Origin: Arthrobacter sp. SLBN-83
GTDB lineage: Bacteria; Actinomycetota; Actinomycetes; Actinomycetales; Micrococcaceae
Reading direction: 5' to 3'
Assembly: GCF_006715285.1 (NCBI RefSeq)
Contig: NZ_VFMX01000001.1
Coordinates: 4,030,001 to 4,094,000 of the forward strand
DNA length: 64,000 bases
Shown here: positions 50,356 to 60,570 of the stretch, one piece after another
Layout of the letters: the number at the start of each line of letters is the position of its first letter
Position numbering within the stretch: the stretch's first letter is position 1
Translations under genes and position numbers: made by a program
Notes under the pieces: generated by a model
The model's database searches: none
Seen by the model: only the letters and a program-made list of their open reading frames with translations
What the model was told of the DNA's origin: nothing

Positions 50356-52464
50356 TCAGGCGTCGATGCGCTCCCGGTCCAGGCTGGAGGCGCCGGCGAT
50401 AATGAAATCCTTGCGCGGGGAGACGTCCGAGCCCATCAGCAGGTCGAAAATCTCCTCAGCCTGCTGCGCGTTTTCGATCCCCACCTTGCGCAAGGTGCGG
50501 TGCCGCGGGTCCATGGTGGTCTCCGCCAGCTGCTCGGCGTCCATCTCCCCCAGGCCCTTGTACCGCTGGATCGGTTCCTTGTAGCGCTTGCCTTCCTTGG
50601 CCAGGCGGGCCAGCAGCACGTGCAGCTCGGCTTCGGAGTAGGTGTAGATCATCTCGTTGGCCTTTTGGCCGGCGTTGATCACCTCCACGCGGTGCAGCGG
50701 GGGCACCGCGGCGAACACCCGGCCTTCGAGGATCATTGGCCGCATGTAGCGGAAGAAAAGGGTCAGCAGCAGGGTCCGGATGTGGGCGCCGTCAACGTCG
50801 GCGTCCGTCATCAGGATCACCTTGCCATAGCGGGCGGCGCTGATATCGAAGCTGCGGCCGGAGCCGGCACCCACCACCTGGATGAGGGCTGCACATTCGG
50901 CGTTGGAGAGCATATCCCCCACCGATGCCTTCTGAACGTTGAGGATCTTGCCGCGGATGGGCAGCAGGGCCTGGAAGTCTGAGGAGCGGGCCAGCTTGGC
51001 AGTGCCCAGCGCGGAGTCACCTTCCACGATGAACAGTTCGGAACGTTCGACGTCGTCCGTCCGGCAGTCGGCGAGCTTGGTGGGCATCGAGGAGGTTTCC
51101 AGCGCATTCTTGCGCCGTTGGGTCTCCTTGTGCACGCGCGCCGAGATGCGGGACTTCATCTCGTTGACGATCTTTTCCAGCAACAACGCGGACTGGGCCT
51201 TGTCATTGCGGTTGCTGGCAGACAGCTTGGCGGAGATCTCCTTCTCCACCACGCGGGCCACGATGGCGCGGACGGCGCTGGTGCCCAGGATCTCCTTGGT
51301 CTGGCCCTCGAACTGCGGTTCAGCCAGGCGCACTGTCAGCACCGCCGTCAGACCGGCGAAGATGTCATCCTTTTCGATCTTGTCGTTGCCGGCCTTCAGT
51401 TTGCGGGCGTTGGCCTCAACCGCCTTGCGGAAGGTCTTGATCAGCGCCTGTTCAAACCCCGATTGGTGGGTGCCGCCCTTAGGGGTGGCAATGATGTTCA
51501 CGAAGCTCCGCACGGTGCTGTCGTAGCCGATGCCCCAGCGCAGCGCCACGTCCACCTCGCAGTCACGCTCAACTTCGGCCAGCTGGCTGTGGCCGCGTTC
51601 GTCGAGGACCGGGACGGTCTCCTTGAACTTCCCTGAGCCGTGCAGCCGCCACACATCGGTGACGGCAGGATCGGCGGCGAGGAACTCGACGAACTCGGAA
51701 ATGCCGCCGTCGTGGTGGAAGACCTCCTCGTGGGGACCGGCTTCCCCGGGCGTCCCGGCGAGCCTGCGCTCATCCCGCACGGTGAGCTTGAGGCCGGGCA
51801 CCAGGAAGGAGGTCTGGCGGGCGCGGGCCACGAGGTCCTCGTAGGAGAACTTGGCATCGGGGGTGAAGATCTGCCGGTCCGCCCAGTAGCGGATCCTGGT
51901 GCCGGTGACACCGCGCTTGGCCTTGCCCACCACGTCCAGGACGGAGTCGTTGACGAACGGCGTGAACGGCGCGGCCGGGTCCAGCCGGGAACCGGTGTCC
52001 TTGAAGCGCCCGGGTTCACCCCGGCGGAAGGACATCCTGTAGGTCTTGCCGCCGCGGTCCACCTCGACGTCCAGGCGCGAGGACAGGGCATTGACCACCG
52101 AGGCGCCCACGCCGTGGAGGCCTCCCGAGGCGGTGTAGGAACCGCCGCCAAACTTGCCGCCCGCGTGCAGCTTGGTGAAGACCACCTCAACGCCGGTAAG
52201 ACCTGTCTTGGGCTCCTTGTCGATCGGGATGCCGCGGCCGTCGTCGTGGATCTCCACGGAGTTGTCCGCATGGAGGATGATGCGGATGTCGTGGCCGAAT
52301 CCGGCCAGGGCCTCGTCCACGGAGTTGTCGATGATTTCCCAGAGGCAGTGCATAAGGCCGCGCGAGTCGGTTGAGCCGATGTACATGCCCGGGCGTTTGC
52401 GGACGGCTTCGAGGCCTTCCAGGACGGAAAGGTGCCGGGCGGTGTACTCAGAGCTTGGTGCCAC
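50356..52464 (-). CDS. parE: DNA topoisomerase IV subunit B
   Basis: A 702-residue GHKL ATPase/toprim protein. ATP site: EIIDNSVDEALAG, DDGRGIPID and GGLHGVGASVVNAL; toprim: EGDSALGTAK and DADVDGAHIRTLLLT; C-terminal YKGLGEMDAEQLAETTMDP. The GyrB/ParE distinction rests on context: actinobacteria keep gyrB beside dnaA, and this copy lies between sigA and parC. GTG start with an AAGGAG site slightly far upstream. Monocistronic; divergent from the small zinc-ribbon gene. Confidence 0.9.
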   Translation of the reverse strand: MAPSSEYTARHLSVLEGLEAVRKRPGMYIGSTDSRGLMHCLWEIIDNSVDEALAGFGHDIRIILHADNSVEIHDDGRGIPIDKEPKTGLTGVEVVFTKLHAGGKFGGGSYTASGGLHGVGASVVNALSSRLDVEVDRGGKTYRMSFRRGEPGRFKDTGSRLDPAAPFTPFVNDSVLDVVGKAKRGVTGTRIRYWADRQIFTPDAKFSYEDLVARARQTSFLVPGLKLTVRDERRLAGTPGEAGPHEEVFHHDGGISEFVEFLAADPAVTDVWRLHGSGKFKETVPVLDERGHSQLAEVERDCEVDVALRWGIGYDSTVRSFVNIIATPKGGTHQSGFEQALIKTFRKAVEANARKLKAGNDKIEKDDIFAGLTAVLTVRLAEPQFEGQTKEILGTSAVRAIVARVVEKEISAKLSASNRNDKAQSALLLEKIVNEMKSRISARVHKETQRRKNALETSSMPTKLADCRTDDVERSELFIVEGDSALGTAKLARSSDFQALLPIRGKILNVQKASVGDMLSNAECAALIQVVGAGSGRSFDISAARYGKVILMTDADVDGAHIRTLLLTLFFRYMRPMILEGRVFAAVPPLHRVEVINAGQKANEMIYTYSEAELHVLLARLAKEGKRYKEPIQRYKGLGEMDAEQLAETTMDPRHRTLRKVGIENAQQAEEIFDLLMGSDVSPRKDFIIAGASSLDRERIDA

Positions 52465-52720
52465 TGGTAAAGAACTCCTTCAGGGACGTGGATGCGGCGC
52501 TGGGACCGCACCTTCTAGGGTAGTGGGCAGCGGCGGCTGGAGCCGTTTGCCACACCCGCCAGCGGCTGTGCGGCGTGCCACCACCGCCCGTGACGGGCGA
52601 AACTTGGTCTTTCTTGACTGAACCTTGCGGATACGCGCACAGCGAACTTGCCCCATCCTTGCGATGGTTTGGATACGAATGCTGGTTATATAGATGTACT
52701 GATCTACTAAGGAGGCCGAC

Positions 52721-52942
52721 ATGACAACAGCAGTGGCAGACCGCACACTCAACGCACTCGACCGGTGCGACCGTTGCGGAGCCCAGGCGTATGTGCGGGT
52801 TGTACTCGAGTCCTCCGGCGGTGAGCTGCTGTTCTGCGGCCACCACGCCCGTGCAGTCGAGGCAACGCTCAAGCCCTTGAGCTCCGACTGGCACGATGAG
52901 ACGGGAAAGCTTCACGAGAAAGCTGCCGTGGAAATCGACTAG
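52721..52942 (+). CDS. Small zinc-ribbon-like protein (DUF7455 type)
   Basis: A 73-residue protein with CDRCG (C16, C19) and CGHH (C39, H41/H42), a likely single zinc site. The remainder is a short amphipathic C-terminal stretch. It matches small proteins found next to sigA in many actinobacteria; the function is unknown. ATG with a near-consensus AAGGAGG at 52709-52715, five bases upstream, so high expression is expected. A strong terminator follows 24 bp after the stop. Confidence 0.85.
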   Translation: MTTAVADRTLNALDRCDRCGAQAYVRVVLESSGGELLFCGHHARAVEATLKPLSSDWHDETGKLHEKAAVEID

Positions 52943-52965
52943 ATGAGGCATCGGTAACAACGAAC

Positions 52966-53002
52966 CCTGCGGGGCCCTTCCACAACGGAAGGGCCCCGCA
53001 GG
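52966..53002 (+). terminator. Strong terminator after the small zinc-ribbon gene
   Basis: A perfect 16-bp stem (52966-52981 with 52987-53002) with an ACAAC loop, followed by CGTTTAA on the plus strand. It ends the 73-aa gene's transcript ahead of the convergent sigA gene. Confidence 0.88.
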
Positions 53003-53054
53003 CGTTTAACGGCACGCCACCCGAAACCCTACGGTGGAAATGCAGCACAAAAGC

Positions 53055-53100
53055 AGGGGCCGTGCCGGACCCACCCGAAGGTGGGTCCGGCACGGCCCCT
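53055..53100 (-). terminator. Strong terminator after sigA
   Basis: A perfect 21-bp stem (53055-53075 with 53080-53100) capped by a CGAA tetraloop. On the minus strand it is followed by GCTTTTGTG. It starts 32 bp past the sigA stop. It is the longest uninterrupted hairpin in the window. Confidence 0.9.
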
Positions 53101-53132
53101 GGAGGTTCGTACGGTTACTTCGTCCCGTGGAC

Positions 53133-54440
<1,308 letters not shown>

Positions 54441-54769
54441 AGAAAACCTTTCTAGCGGTGGTCTGTGGAATCACCATACGGGCAACACCACTATGACCCT
54501 GTCAAGTCCGTGATGAAAACCAAGCGCCACCACGGCCGGCAGAGTCACTTAAGACAACTCCCGGAGCAGCTGTATTGTTCCCTGGAAGGGACCGCTACAA
54601 GCACTCGATACACGGACCCAACCGGGTCTCGGCATCCATTGTCTCATGATTTGGCCGAATCCGGCCTCCCTGCTTCGATCCGGTCCCGCCATCTGCTGGA
54701 GGTCTTGCCCATGCCGGCCGGCATTTCCCGCTCCTGACGCTGACCGGCCGCGCCCCACAGCTGCCACTT
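54441..54769. other. 329-bp intergenic region upstream of sigA
   Basis: Between the sigA start and the DUF4192 stop no gene is visible on either strand. The part nearest sigA holds its promoter candidate; the remainder (about 54520-54769) has lower GC than its surroundings in places and no clear hairpin. A second sigA promoter could be present but I cannot support one. Confidence 0.6.
54473..54505 (-). promoter_or_regulatory. sigA: Candidate sigA promoter
   Basis: On the minus strand a perfect -35 hexamer TTGACA (54505-54500) is followed, after 21 bp, by TATGGT (54478-54473), 32 bp upstream of the sigA start codon. The hexamers are good, but the spacer is longer than the usual 16-18 bp, so the true -10 may differ or an activator may be needed. 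Confidence 0.4.
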
Positions 54770-56077
54770 TCACCCGGCAGTGTCCTCCCCGAACTTCTGC
54801 CAGGCGGCCTCCTTGCGGGCCGCCCAGCCACAGAGTGTTCCGCTGCCCACGAGATCCAGCAGAAGTTCCGCGAGCCGGTATTCCGGCTCCAGCTCGAGGG
54901 CCTGCTGCAGGTAGGCGGCAGCGTAGGAACCGCGGCCCCGGCACCATGCCACCCAGCCGCGTATGGTCAGCGCCGCGGCGGCGGCCTGCCCTCCCGGCAC
55001 AGCCAATTGCCCGAGGACCCGCTCCAGCGCTTCCAGGCGTGCCCAGTCGGGGACGCTGGGCGCAAGGCCCATGAGCACCTCGCCGTAGCCGGCTGGGACG
55101 GACCCGGAGCGGGCCACGGTCCGGCGCGGCGGCCGAAGGGCAGCTGCCCCTCTTCCTGCCATGTCCGTCCCGGGTGTGCCCACCGGCGAGGCACTGAGGG
55201 GGAATTCGGCCGGCGGGAGCAGCAGCGGCAGCACCACCACGGACTCATCGGCGCCGTCCCCGTCGTCCCCTTCCTGAAAGACGTTGAAACGTTCGGCGCC
55301 GGCTTCCGCAGCATTCCTGCCCGCGGCGGCCATCACCATTACGGCGTCCCGCCACGTGGGGACCAGGAGCGTGGCACGAAGAAAGGCATCCCTTTCGATA
55401 TCAGGCACCCCGGCGTCCACCGAGGCCCGGTCAAGCAGCATCTGCCAAAAGCCGAGCACGGCCTTGAACTGTGCACGGCTTCGGAACCGCCCGCCCAACT
55501 CCTCTTCCCAGCTGGCCTGTGCTTCAAGGACCGCGGCCAGGTGCATGGCAGGGACCGGCGCTTCCGGCACACTGCCGGTCCTTGGTGCGGGCCCGACACT
55601 GCTCCCCCGGTAGACCATTTCAGCGTTAAGCATGCTGTCCCGTATCTCCTGCACGGGACGCCCCGGAAGCGGGCAACACGAACCATCACTGCACAGGGCG
55701 TCCCGCCAATAGTCATCGCCCACAAACCAGGCAGCACGGACCGGCATCCCGGCCTGTTCCAGGGAACACTGCACTGTGGAGATCAGGAGGTCGTAAGCGC
55801 TCGGCGGGACCATTCCGGCATCACTGGTGAAGACGGCCAGCAGCGAGCCGTCGGCATCCTGGTCCGACTCAAGGTAGCGGCGGACGGCACCGGCAAACCC
55901 GAAAGGATCGCCCTGCCCGTCAGGTGCCGGAAGGTCAAGCCGCAGCGTGGCACCAAGCGAGGTGCCGTGGAGGGTCATGGCCACCAGGCTGGATGCCGGC
56001 CAGTACCCCAAGCTGTGTGGGATGAAGCCAAGAATGTCTTCCGGCCCGCGGACTGTTAATCGTTCTGGAGCTGTCAT
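54770..56077 (-). CDS. DUF4192 domain-containing protein
   Basis: A 435-residue protein whose start (LTVRGPEDILGFIPHSLGYWPASSLVAMTL) is diagnostic of DUF4192, an actinobacterial family of unknown function found near sigA. Contains no membrane helix; the C-terminal 90 residues form a TPR-like helical stretch (AAYLQQALELEPEYRLAELLLDLV). ATG at 56077 is chosen to begin at the conserved MTAPERLTVRG; a frame open to 56119 adds 14 Ala-rich residues. Same strand as the MFS and PAC2 genes. Confidence 0.82.
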   Translation of the reverse strand: MTAPERLTVRGPEDILGFIPHSLGYWPASSLVAMTLHGTSLGATLRLDLPAPDGQGDPFGFAGAVRRYLESDQDADGSLLAVFTSDAGMVPPSAYDLLISTVQCSLEQAGMPVRAAWFVGDDYWRDALCSDGSCCPLPGRPVQEIRDSMLNAEMVYRGSSVGPAPRTGSVPEAPVPAMHLAAVLEAQASWEEELGGRFRSRAQFKAVLGFWQMLLDRASVDAGVPDIERDAFLRATLLVPTWRDAVMVMAAAGRNAAEAGAERFNVFQEGDDGDGADESVVVLPLLLPPAEFPLSASPVGTPGTDMAGRGAAALRPPRRTVARSGSVPAGYGEVLMGLAPSVPDWARLEALERVLGQLAVPGGQAAAAALTIRGWVAWCRGRGSYAAAYLQQALELEPEYRLAELLLDLVGSGTLCGWAARKEAAWQKFGEDTAG

Positions 56078-56200
56078 GGCTCCAGCTTTCGCCGCCGGCA
56101 TTGCCGCGGGCAGGGGCAAGTTCAGCTATGTGGGCAAACGGCCCGGTGGAGGAACAGTGACAAAAGGCGGAACGGTGGCAAAGGAAGGAACGGGAACGCC

Positions 56201-57550
56201 TCAGTCGTCGGTGCGCGCGGGCTGGCGGCGGCGCGCCAGGCTTTCCCGGCGCTGCCGGGCCAGGGCGCTGCGCAGCGGCGGCACCACAATCCCCTGCTCC
56301 GCCATCTGCCGGCGCACTTTCCGCCGCGAGGCCACGATGGCGGCGGCGCCGAGGGCCAGGAGCAGGAACTGGACGCTCAGGGCCAGCCGGAACGGATCCA
56401 AACCGTACAGCACCCCCTGCGAGAACCCGGAGGCGTAGAGGACATCGAGCACCAGGCCGATCAGGAAGATGGACACCAGGGCAGCGATGAAGCCGCCAAC
56501 GTTCACGATCCCGGTGGCAGTGCCGATCCGGTGCGCCGGGTTGAAGGTCCGGGCGAAGTCGAAGCCGATCATGGAACCGGGACCACCGATGGCCAGCACC
56601 ACCACCAGTCCCGCCAGCAGCCACAGCGGCGCCCGCCCCGGCAGCAGCAGTACCGCGGCCCATGCTGCGGCAGTGGCACCGGCGATCAACAGCACCATGG
56701 TGGAGCGGCGCAGTGGATGGCGGGAAACGAAACGCCCAATGAAGGGGCCCGCTGCCATGGCCGCGGCGACATAAAGCGCCATCAGGGCGGCAACAGTGCC
56801 TGCGTCCAGGCCCTGCCCGGAAATCAGGAACGGGTAGCCCCATGTCATAGCAAAGACCGTTCCGCTGAACTGGATGGTGAAATGGCTCCACATTCCCAGC
56901 CGCGTACCGGGTTGGCTCCAGGCACGGGCCAGCGAGGCGCCGGTTGCCCGAAGCCCCTGCCGGGCGTGCGGCCGCTCGGTGCCAGGGGGAGCATCCTGCA
57001 GCAGCAGGACGACCAGTACGACGGCGAGTCCGGACATTCCTGCCAGCATCAGGAAAGCGGGGGTCCAGCCGGACAGGTGCAGGACCGTTGCGAAGGGCAG
57101 GACGCTGAACAGCTGCCCCAGCTGGCCTGACATGCCGGTGAGCTGGGTGACGAGCGGGACACGGGCAGGGGCGAACCAGAGCGGGATGAGCCGAATGACC
57201 GAAATGAAGGTCATCGCATCGCCGGCACCCACCAGGACGCGGCCCAGGACTCCCCCGGGGATGCTGTCGGCAAACGCCAACTGCAGCTGCCCCAGCCCCA
57301 TCAGGACCGCACCGCCGGCGATCATGACGCGCGAACCAAGCCTGTCCACCAGCAGGCCCACGGGAATCTGGAGTCCCGCGTAGACCAGCAGCTGCAGGAC
57401 CGTGAAGAAGGAGATGGCCGACGCCGTGGCGTGGAAGCGTTCGGTAGCCTCGAGGCCCACCACGCCGAACGAGGTCCGCTGTGCGACGGCCACCAGGTAC
57501 CCGAAAATTCCAATGGTCCAGATAAGCCAGGCGCGGGGTGCAGTCACCAC
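56201..57550 (-). CDS. MFS transporter
   Basis: A 449-residue permease with about 12 hydrophobic helices and the MFS motif between helices 2 and 3 (GLLVDRLGSRVMIAGG). The opening WLIWTIGIFGYLVAVAQRTSFGVVG resembles actinobacterial nitrate/oxalate- or drug-type MFS members, but the substrate cannot be assigned. The C-terminal 45 residues are polar and Arg-rich. Start GTG at 57550 or the GTG immediately after. Located 48 bp after the PAC2 stop on the same strand. Confidence 0.88.
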   Translation of the reverse strand: MVTAPRAWLIWTIGIFGYLVAVAQRTSFGVVGLEATERFHATASAISFFTVLQLLVYAGLQIPVGLLVDRLGSRVMIAGGAVLMGLGQLQLAFADSIPGGVLGRVLVGAGDAMTFISVIRLIPLWFAPARVPLVTQLTGMSGQLGQLFSVLPFATVLHLSGWTPAFLMLAGMSGLAVVLVVLLLQDAPPGTERPHARQGLRATGASLARAWSQPGTRLGMWSHFTIQFSGTVFAMTWGYPFLISGQGLDAGTVAALMALYVAAAMAAGPFIGRFVSRHPLRRSTMVLLIAGATAAAWAAVLLLPGRAPLWLLAGLVVVLAIGGPGSMIGFDFARTFNPAHRIGTATGIVNVGGFIAALVSIFLIGLVLDVLYASGFSQGVLYGLDPFRLALSVQFLLLALGAAAIVASRRKVRRQMAEQGIVVPPLRSALARQRRESLARRRQPARTDD

Positions 57551-57598
57551 TTCATTATGCCCGGCGGGACGCCGCTTTCCCGGGCGTTGTGACCAGCG

Positions 57599-58537
57599 CT
57601 ACTGCCCCGGGTTTTCCCTGGCCAGGTAAGCCTCCACGGCGGCGCCCAGGTCATCGGCGTCCGGAAGCTCATCGTTCTCGTTGGCCAGAAGAGACCTTCG
57701 CACGATGCCGTCGGCCTTCTCGTCGTACCGGGTTTCGAGGCGGGACACCACCTGCTGGACTTCCTCCGACGCTTCAATCTGCTCGGCGATCTGGCGGCTG
57801 ACCTCACGGCCCGATTCGCGGAGCCGGTCGGTGGGCAGCATCAGGGAGGTGGCGGCACCGAGGTATTCCAGCCCGGCGACGGCGGCGGTGGGGTACTCGG
57901 CCTCGGCGAGGTAATGGGGCACGTGGATGACGTAGCCGGCCACGTTGCGTCCGGCTTCCACGAGTCGCAGTTCCAGGATGTGGCCGACGGCGGCAGGAAC
58001 CTCAACGGTGGGCTTCCACACCGAGATGCCTTCGATCAGCTCCGGCCGGTTCCCATGTACCGTCACCCCGACGGGACGGGTATGGGGCACGGGCATGGGA
58101 ATGGAGTGGATCCAGGTGACGAGGTTGACGTCCAGCTTCTCCACGATGTTCACCACCGCGCGGGCGAACCGTTCCCACTGCAGGTCCGGTTCGAAGCCGG
58201 CCAGGAGGAGGAACGGCTTCCCCAGCCCGTCCACCAGCCGGTAGAGCGCCAACCGGGGCTCCTGGTAATCCTGGATGTGGTCTTCGACGAAGCTCAGGTG
58301 CGGTCGCCGTGACCGGTAGTCGATCAGTTGGTCGGCATCAAAGACCGCAACTGGCTGGGCATCGAGGGAGTCCAGCAGTTCTGCGTTGATCTGCTTCACC
58401 ACGTGGCCGGCATCGGCAAACCCGGTGAAACCCATCACCAGGTTCAGCCCCTGGAGCTCGGGGCTGTGGAACAGCTCAATGTTGCTGGCATAAAGCGCGT
58501 CGGGGTCCAGCAGGGAGCCGGAAATCCGTTCAAGCAC
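57599..58537 (-). CDS. PAC2 family protein
   Basis: A 312-residue protein of the PAC2 (proteasome assembly chaperone 2-like) family: LVMGFTGFADAGHVVKQI near residue 35, LLLAGFEPDLQWERF, and the C-terminal charged helix (QIEASEEVQQVVSRLETRYDEK). In actinobacteria the family often sits near the 20S proteasome or sigA loci; a direct role is unproven. ATG start with an AAAGGAAC site. Divergent from pepA across 255 bp. Confidence 0.88.
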   Translation of the reverse strand: MLERISGSLLDPDALYASNIELFHSPELQGLNLVMGFTGFADAGHVVKQINAELLDSLDAQPVAVFDADQLIDYRSRRPHLSFVEDHIQDYQEPRLALYRLVDGLGKPFLLLAGFEPDLQWERFARAVVNIVEKLDVNLVTWIHSIPMPVPHTRPVGVTVHGNRPELIEGISVWKPTVEVPAAVGHILELRLVEAGRNVAGYVIHVPHYLAEAEYPTAAVAGLEYLGAATSLMLPTDRLRESGREVSRQIAEQIEASEEVQQVVSRLETRYDEKADGIVRRSLLANENDELPDADDLGAAVEAYLARENPGQ

Positions 58538-58792
58538 GGCATGTTCCTTTCAGGGTGCGGGTGGACATCATTCATAACGCGGCAGGGCTACCGGGCATTC
58601 CATCGGCCGGTGTGGCGCACCTCTCAGGAAATTCTCCTGCGGCGCCGGCGAAGGGCTACGATCGGAACTGGCCTGCCAGGCGGGCTTGCACGCACCCGGG
58701 GACCGTCCAGAACGGCCGGATCCGGGCCACCATGGCAGAGCGCCCAACATGCATCCCTGCCCGAACGTTTCGAGAATTGAGGACTCATCCCT

Positions 58793-60316
58793 GTGGTCAA
58801 GAATACTGAAGTCAACCTTAGTACCGTCGCGCGGGACCTGAAGAAGAACCCCAGTGATGCAGTGGTCATCGGGGTGGGCCAGGGAACCGACGGGCCGGTC
58901 CTGTTGGACAACCCCCTGACGGCGAAGTCCGCGGAGGCCCTCGGGGACTCACTCAAGGCGCTGGGCGTAACCGGCGCCGCCGACCAGCTGGTCCGCCTGC
59001 CGGGCCTGCCCGAAACCGGGGCCGGCATCCTGGTCCTGGCCGGCGTCGGCAAGGTTCCCGCCACCGGGCCGCTCACGGGCGAGTCGCTGCGCCGGGCAGC
59101 AGGATCGGCCGTCCGGCAGCTGGCCGGCCTGGCCACGGTCACCCTGGCATTCCCGACGGCGACGGTACAGGACGTCGCGGCCGTCGCCGAGGGTGCCGCC
59201 CTGGGCGCCTACTCCTTCACCGAGTTCCGCTCCTCCTCCGATGGACTCAAGGACCCGGTGCGCAACGCCGTCATCTTCACCGAACTGGCCGGCACCCCGG
59301 AGCTGGAAGCGGCACTCAAGCGGGCCGGGCTGGTAGCCAAGGCCGTCAACGCCACCCGGTCCCTGGTCAACACCCCGCCGAGCCACCTTTACCCCGAATC
59401 GTTCGCTGAGGCTGCCAAGGACCTGGCCAAGGGCCTGCCCGTCAAGGTCACGGTCTGGGACGAGAAGCGCCTTGAAAAGGAAGGCTTCGGCGGCATCATG
59501 GGCGTGGGCAAGGGCTCCGCCCGGCAGCCGCGGCTGGTTAAGGTCGAATACTCCCCCGCCAAGGCCACCGCCAAGGTTGCCCTCGTGGGCAAGGGGATCA
59601 CCTTTGACACCGGCGGAATCTCCCTCAAGCCGGCCCTCAACATGGGCGACATGAAAAGCGACATGGCCGGTGCCGCCGTCGTACTTAACACTGTCCTGGC
59701 CCTCGCCGGCCTGGGTCTGCCGGTCAAGGCGACCGCCTGGCTCTGCATCGCGGAGAATATGCCCGGCGGCGGAGCATCGCGCCCTGCCGACGTCCTGACC
59801 ATGTTCGGCGGCAAGACCGTGGAGGTCCTCAACACCGACGCCGAGGGACGCCTGGTCATGGCGGACGGCATCGTCGCCGCCAGCCGCGAATACCCGGACG
59901 CCATCATCGACGTCGCAACCCTCACAGGTGCGCAGCTGATCGCCCTGGGCAACCGTACCGCCGGAGTCATGGGCTCGGACAGCGTCACGGGCGCGCTCAA
60001 GGCCGCGGCGGACCGCGCCGGCGAGCTGGTCTGGCCCATGCCCCTGCCGGAGGAACTGCGCCCCACGCTGGACTCCCAGGTGGCCGACCTGGCCAACATC
60101 GGCGAACGGCACGGCGGAATGATGACCGCGGCCGTGTTCCTGCGCGAGTTCGTGGGTAAGGACAAGTCGGGCGAACAGATCCCCTGGGCGCACATCGATA
60201 TTGCAGGACCGTCCTTCAATAACGGCAGTCCGTACGGCTACACACACAAACAGGGCACCGGCTGCACTGTCCGCACCCTGGTTGCCTACGTGGAGGACAT
60301 CCTGGCCGCGGCTTAG
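58793..60316 (+). CDS. pepA: Leucyl aminopeptidase
   Basis: A 507-residue M17 aminopeptidase. Metal and catalytic residues lie in GKGITFDTGGISLKP and the signature NTDAEGRLVMADG, with the N-terminal macro-like domain before residue 170. It removes N-terminal amino acids from peptides and works as a hexamer. GTG start (VKNTEVNLST). Upstream 255 bp separate it from the PAC2 gene, and a hairpin ends the transcript. Confidence 0.95.
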   Translation: MVKNTEVNLSTVARDLKKNPSDAVVIGVGQGTDGPVLLDNPLTAKSAEALGDSLKALGVTGAADQLVRLPGLPETGAGILVLAGVGKVPATGPLTGESLRRAAGSAVRQLAGLATVTLAFPTATVQDVAAVAEGAALGAYSFTEFRSSSDGLKDPVRNAVIFTELAGTPELEAALKRAGLVAKAVNATRSLVNTPPSHLYPESFAEAAKDLAKGLPVKVTVWDEKRLEKEGFGGIMGVGKGSARQPRLVKVEYSPAKATAKVALVGKGITFDTGGISLKPALNMGDMKSDMAGAAVVLNTVLALAGLGLPVKATAWLCIAENMPGGGASRPADVLTMFGGKTVEVLNTDAEGRLVMADGIVAASREYPDAIIDVATLTGAQLIALGNRTAGVMGSDSVTGALKAAADRAGELVWPMPLPEELRPTLDSQVADLANIGERHGGMMTAAVFLREFVGKDKSGEQIPWAHIDIAGPSFNNGSPYGYTHKQGTGCTVRTLVAYVEDILAAA

Positions 60317-60337
60317 CAACGGTTGCCGGCCCGGTGC

Positions 60338-60384
60338 CACGCGGCCCTGCGGCGCAGGTGATTCCTGTGCCACAGGGCCGCGTG
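60338..60384 (+). terminator. Terminator after pepA
   Basis: A perfect 12-bp outer stem, CACGCGGCCCTG (60338-60349) with CAGGGCCGCGTG (60373-60384), encloses a second GCAGG/CCTGT-type stem. It begins 22 bp after the pepA stop. No T-tract is visible. Confidence 0.75.
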
Positions 60385-60436
60385 ACACTGGACACAAGCG
60401 CTCCACAAACGCAGTGCCAAGGTGGAGCATGGATAG

Positions 60437-60458
60437 GTGGTTCGCTAAGGTGAACCAC
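60437..60458. promoter_or_regulatory. Inverted repeat upstream of lpdA
   Basis: GTGGTTC (60437-60443) and GAACCAC (60452-60458) form a perfect inverted repeat with an 8-bp spacer. It lies about 35 bp upstream of a TGACATAAT extended -10 candidate (60490-60498), a reasonable position for a regulator of the dihydrolipoyl dehydrogenase gene. The binding protein is unknown; it does not match the GlxR/CRP pattern. Confidence 0.45.
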
Positions 60459-60570
60459 GGTAGTCACAAATGCAAGAGAGTTGCCCTGCTGACATAATCA
60501 CGGCAGTGCAAGTTCCAAGACCAGATGATGCGCGCTGATCGCGTCATCGTTCACGCGAGGGAGCGTTTTA

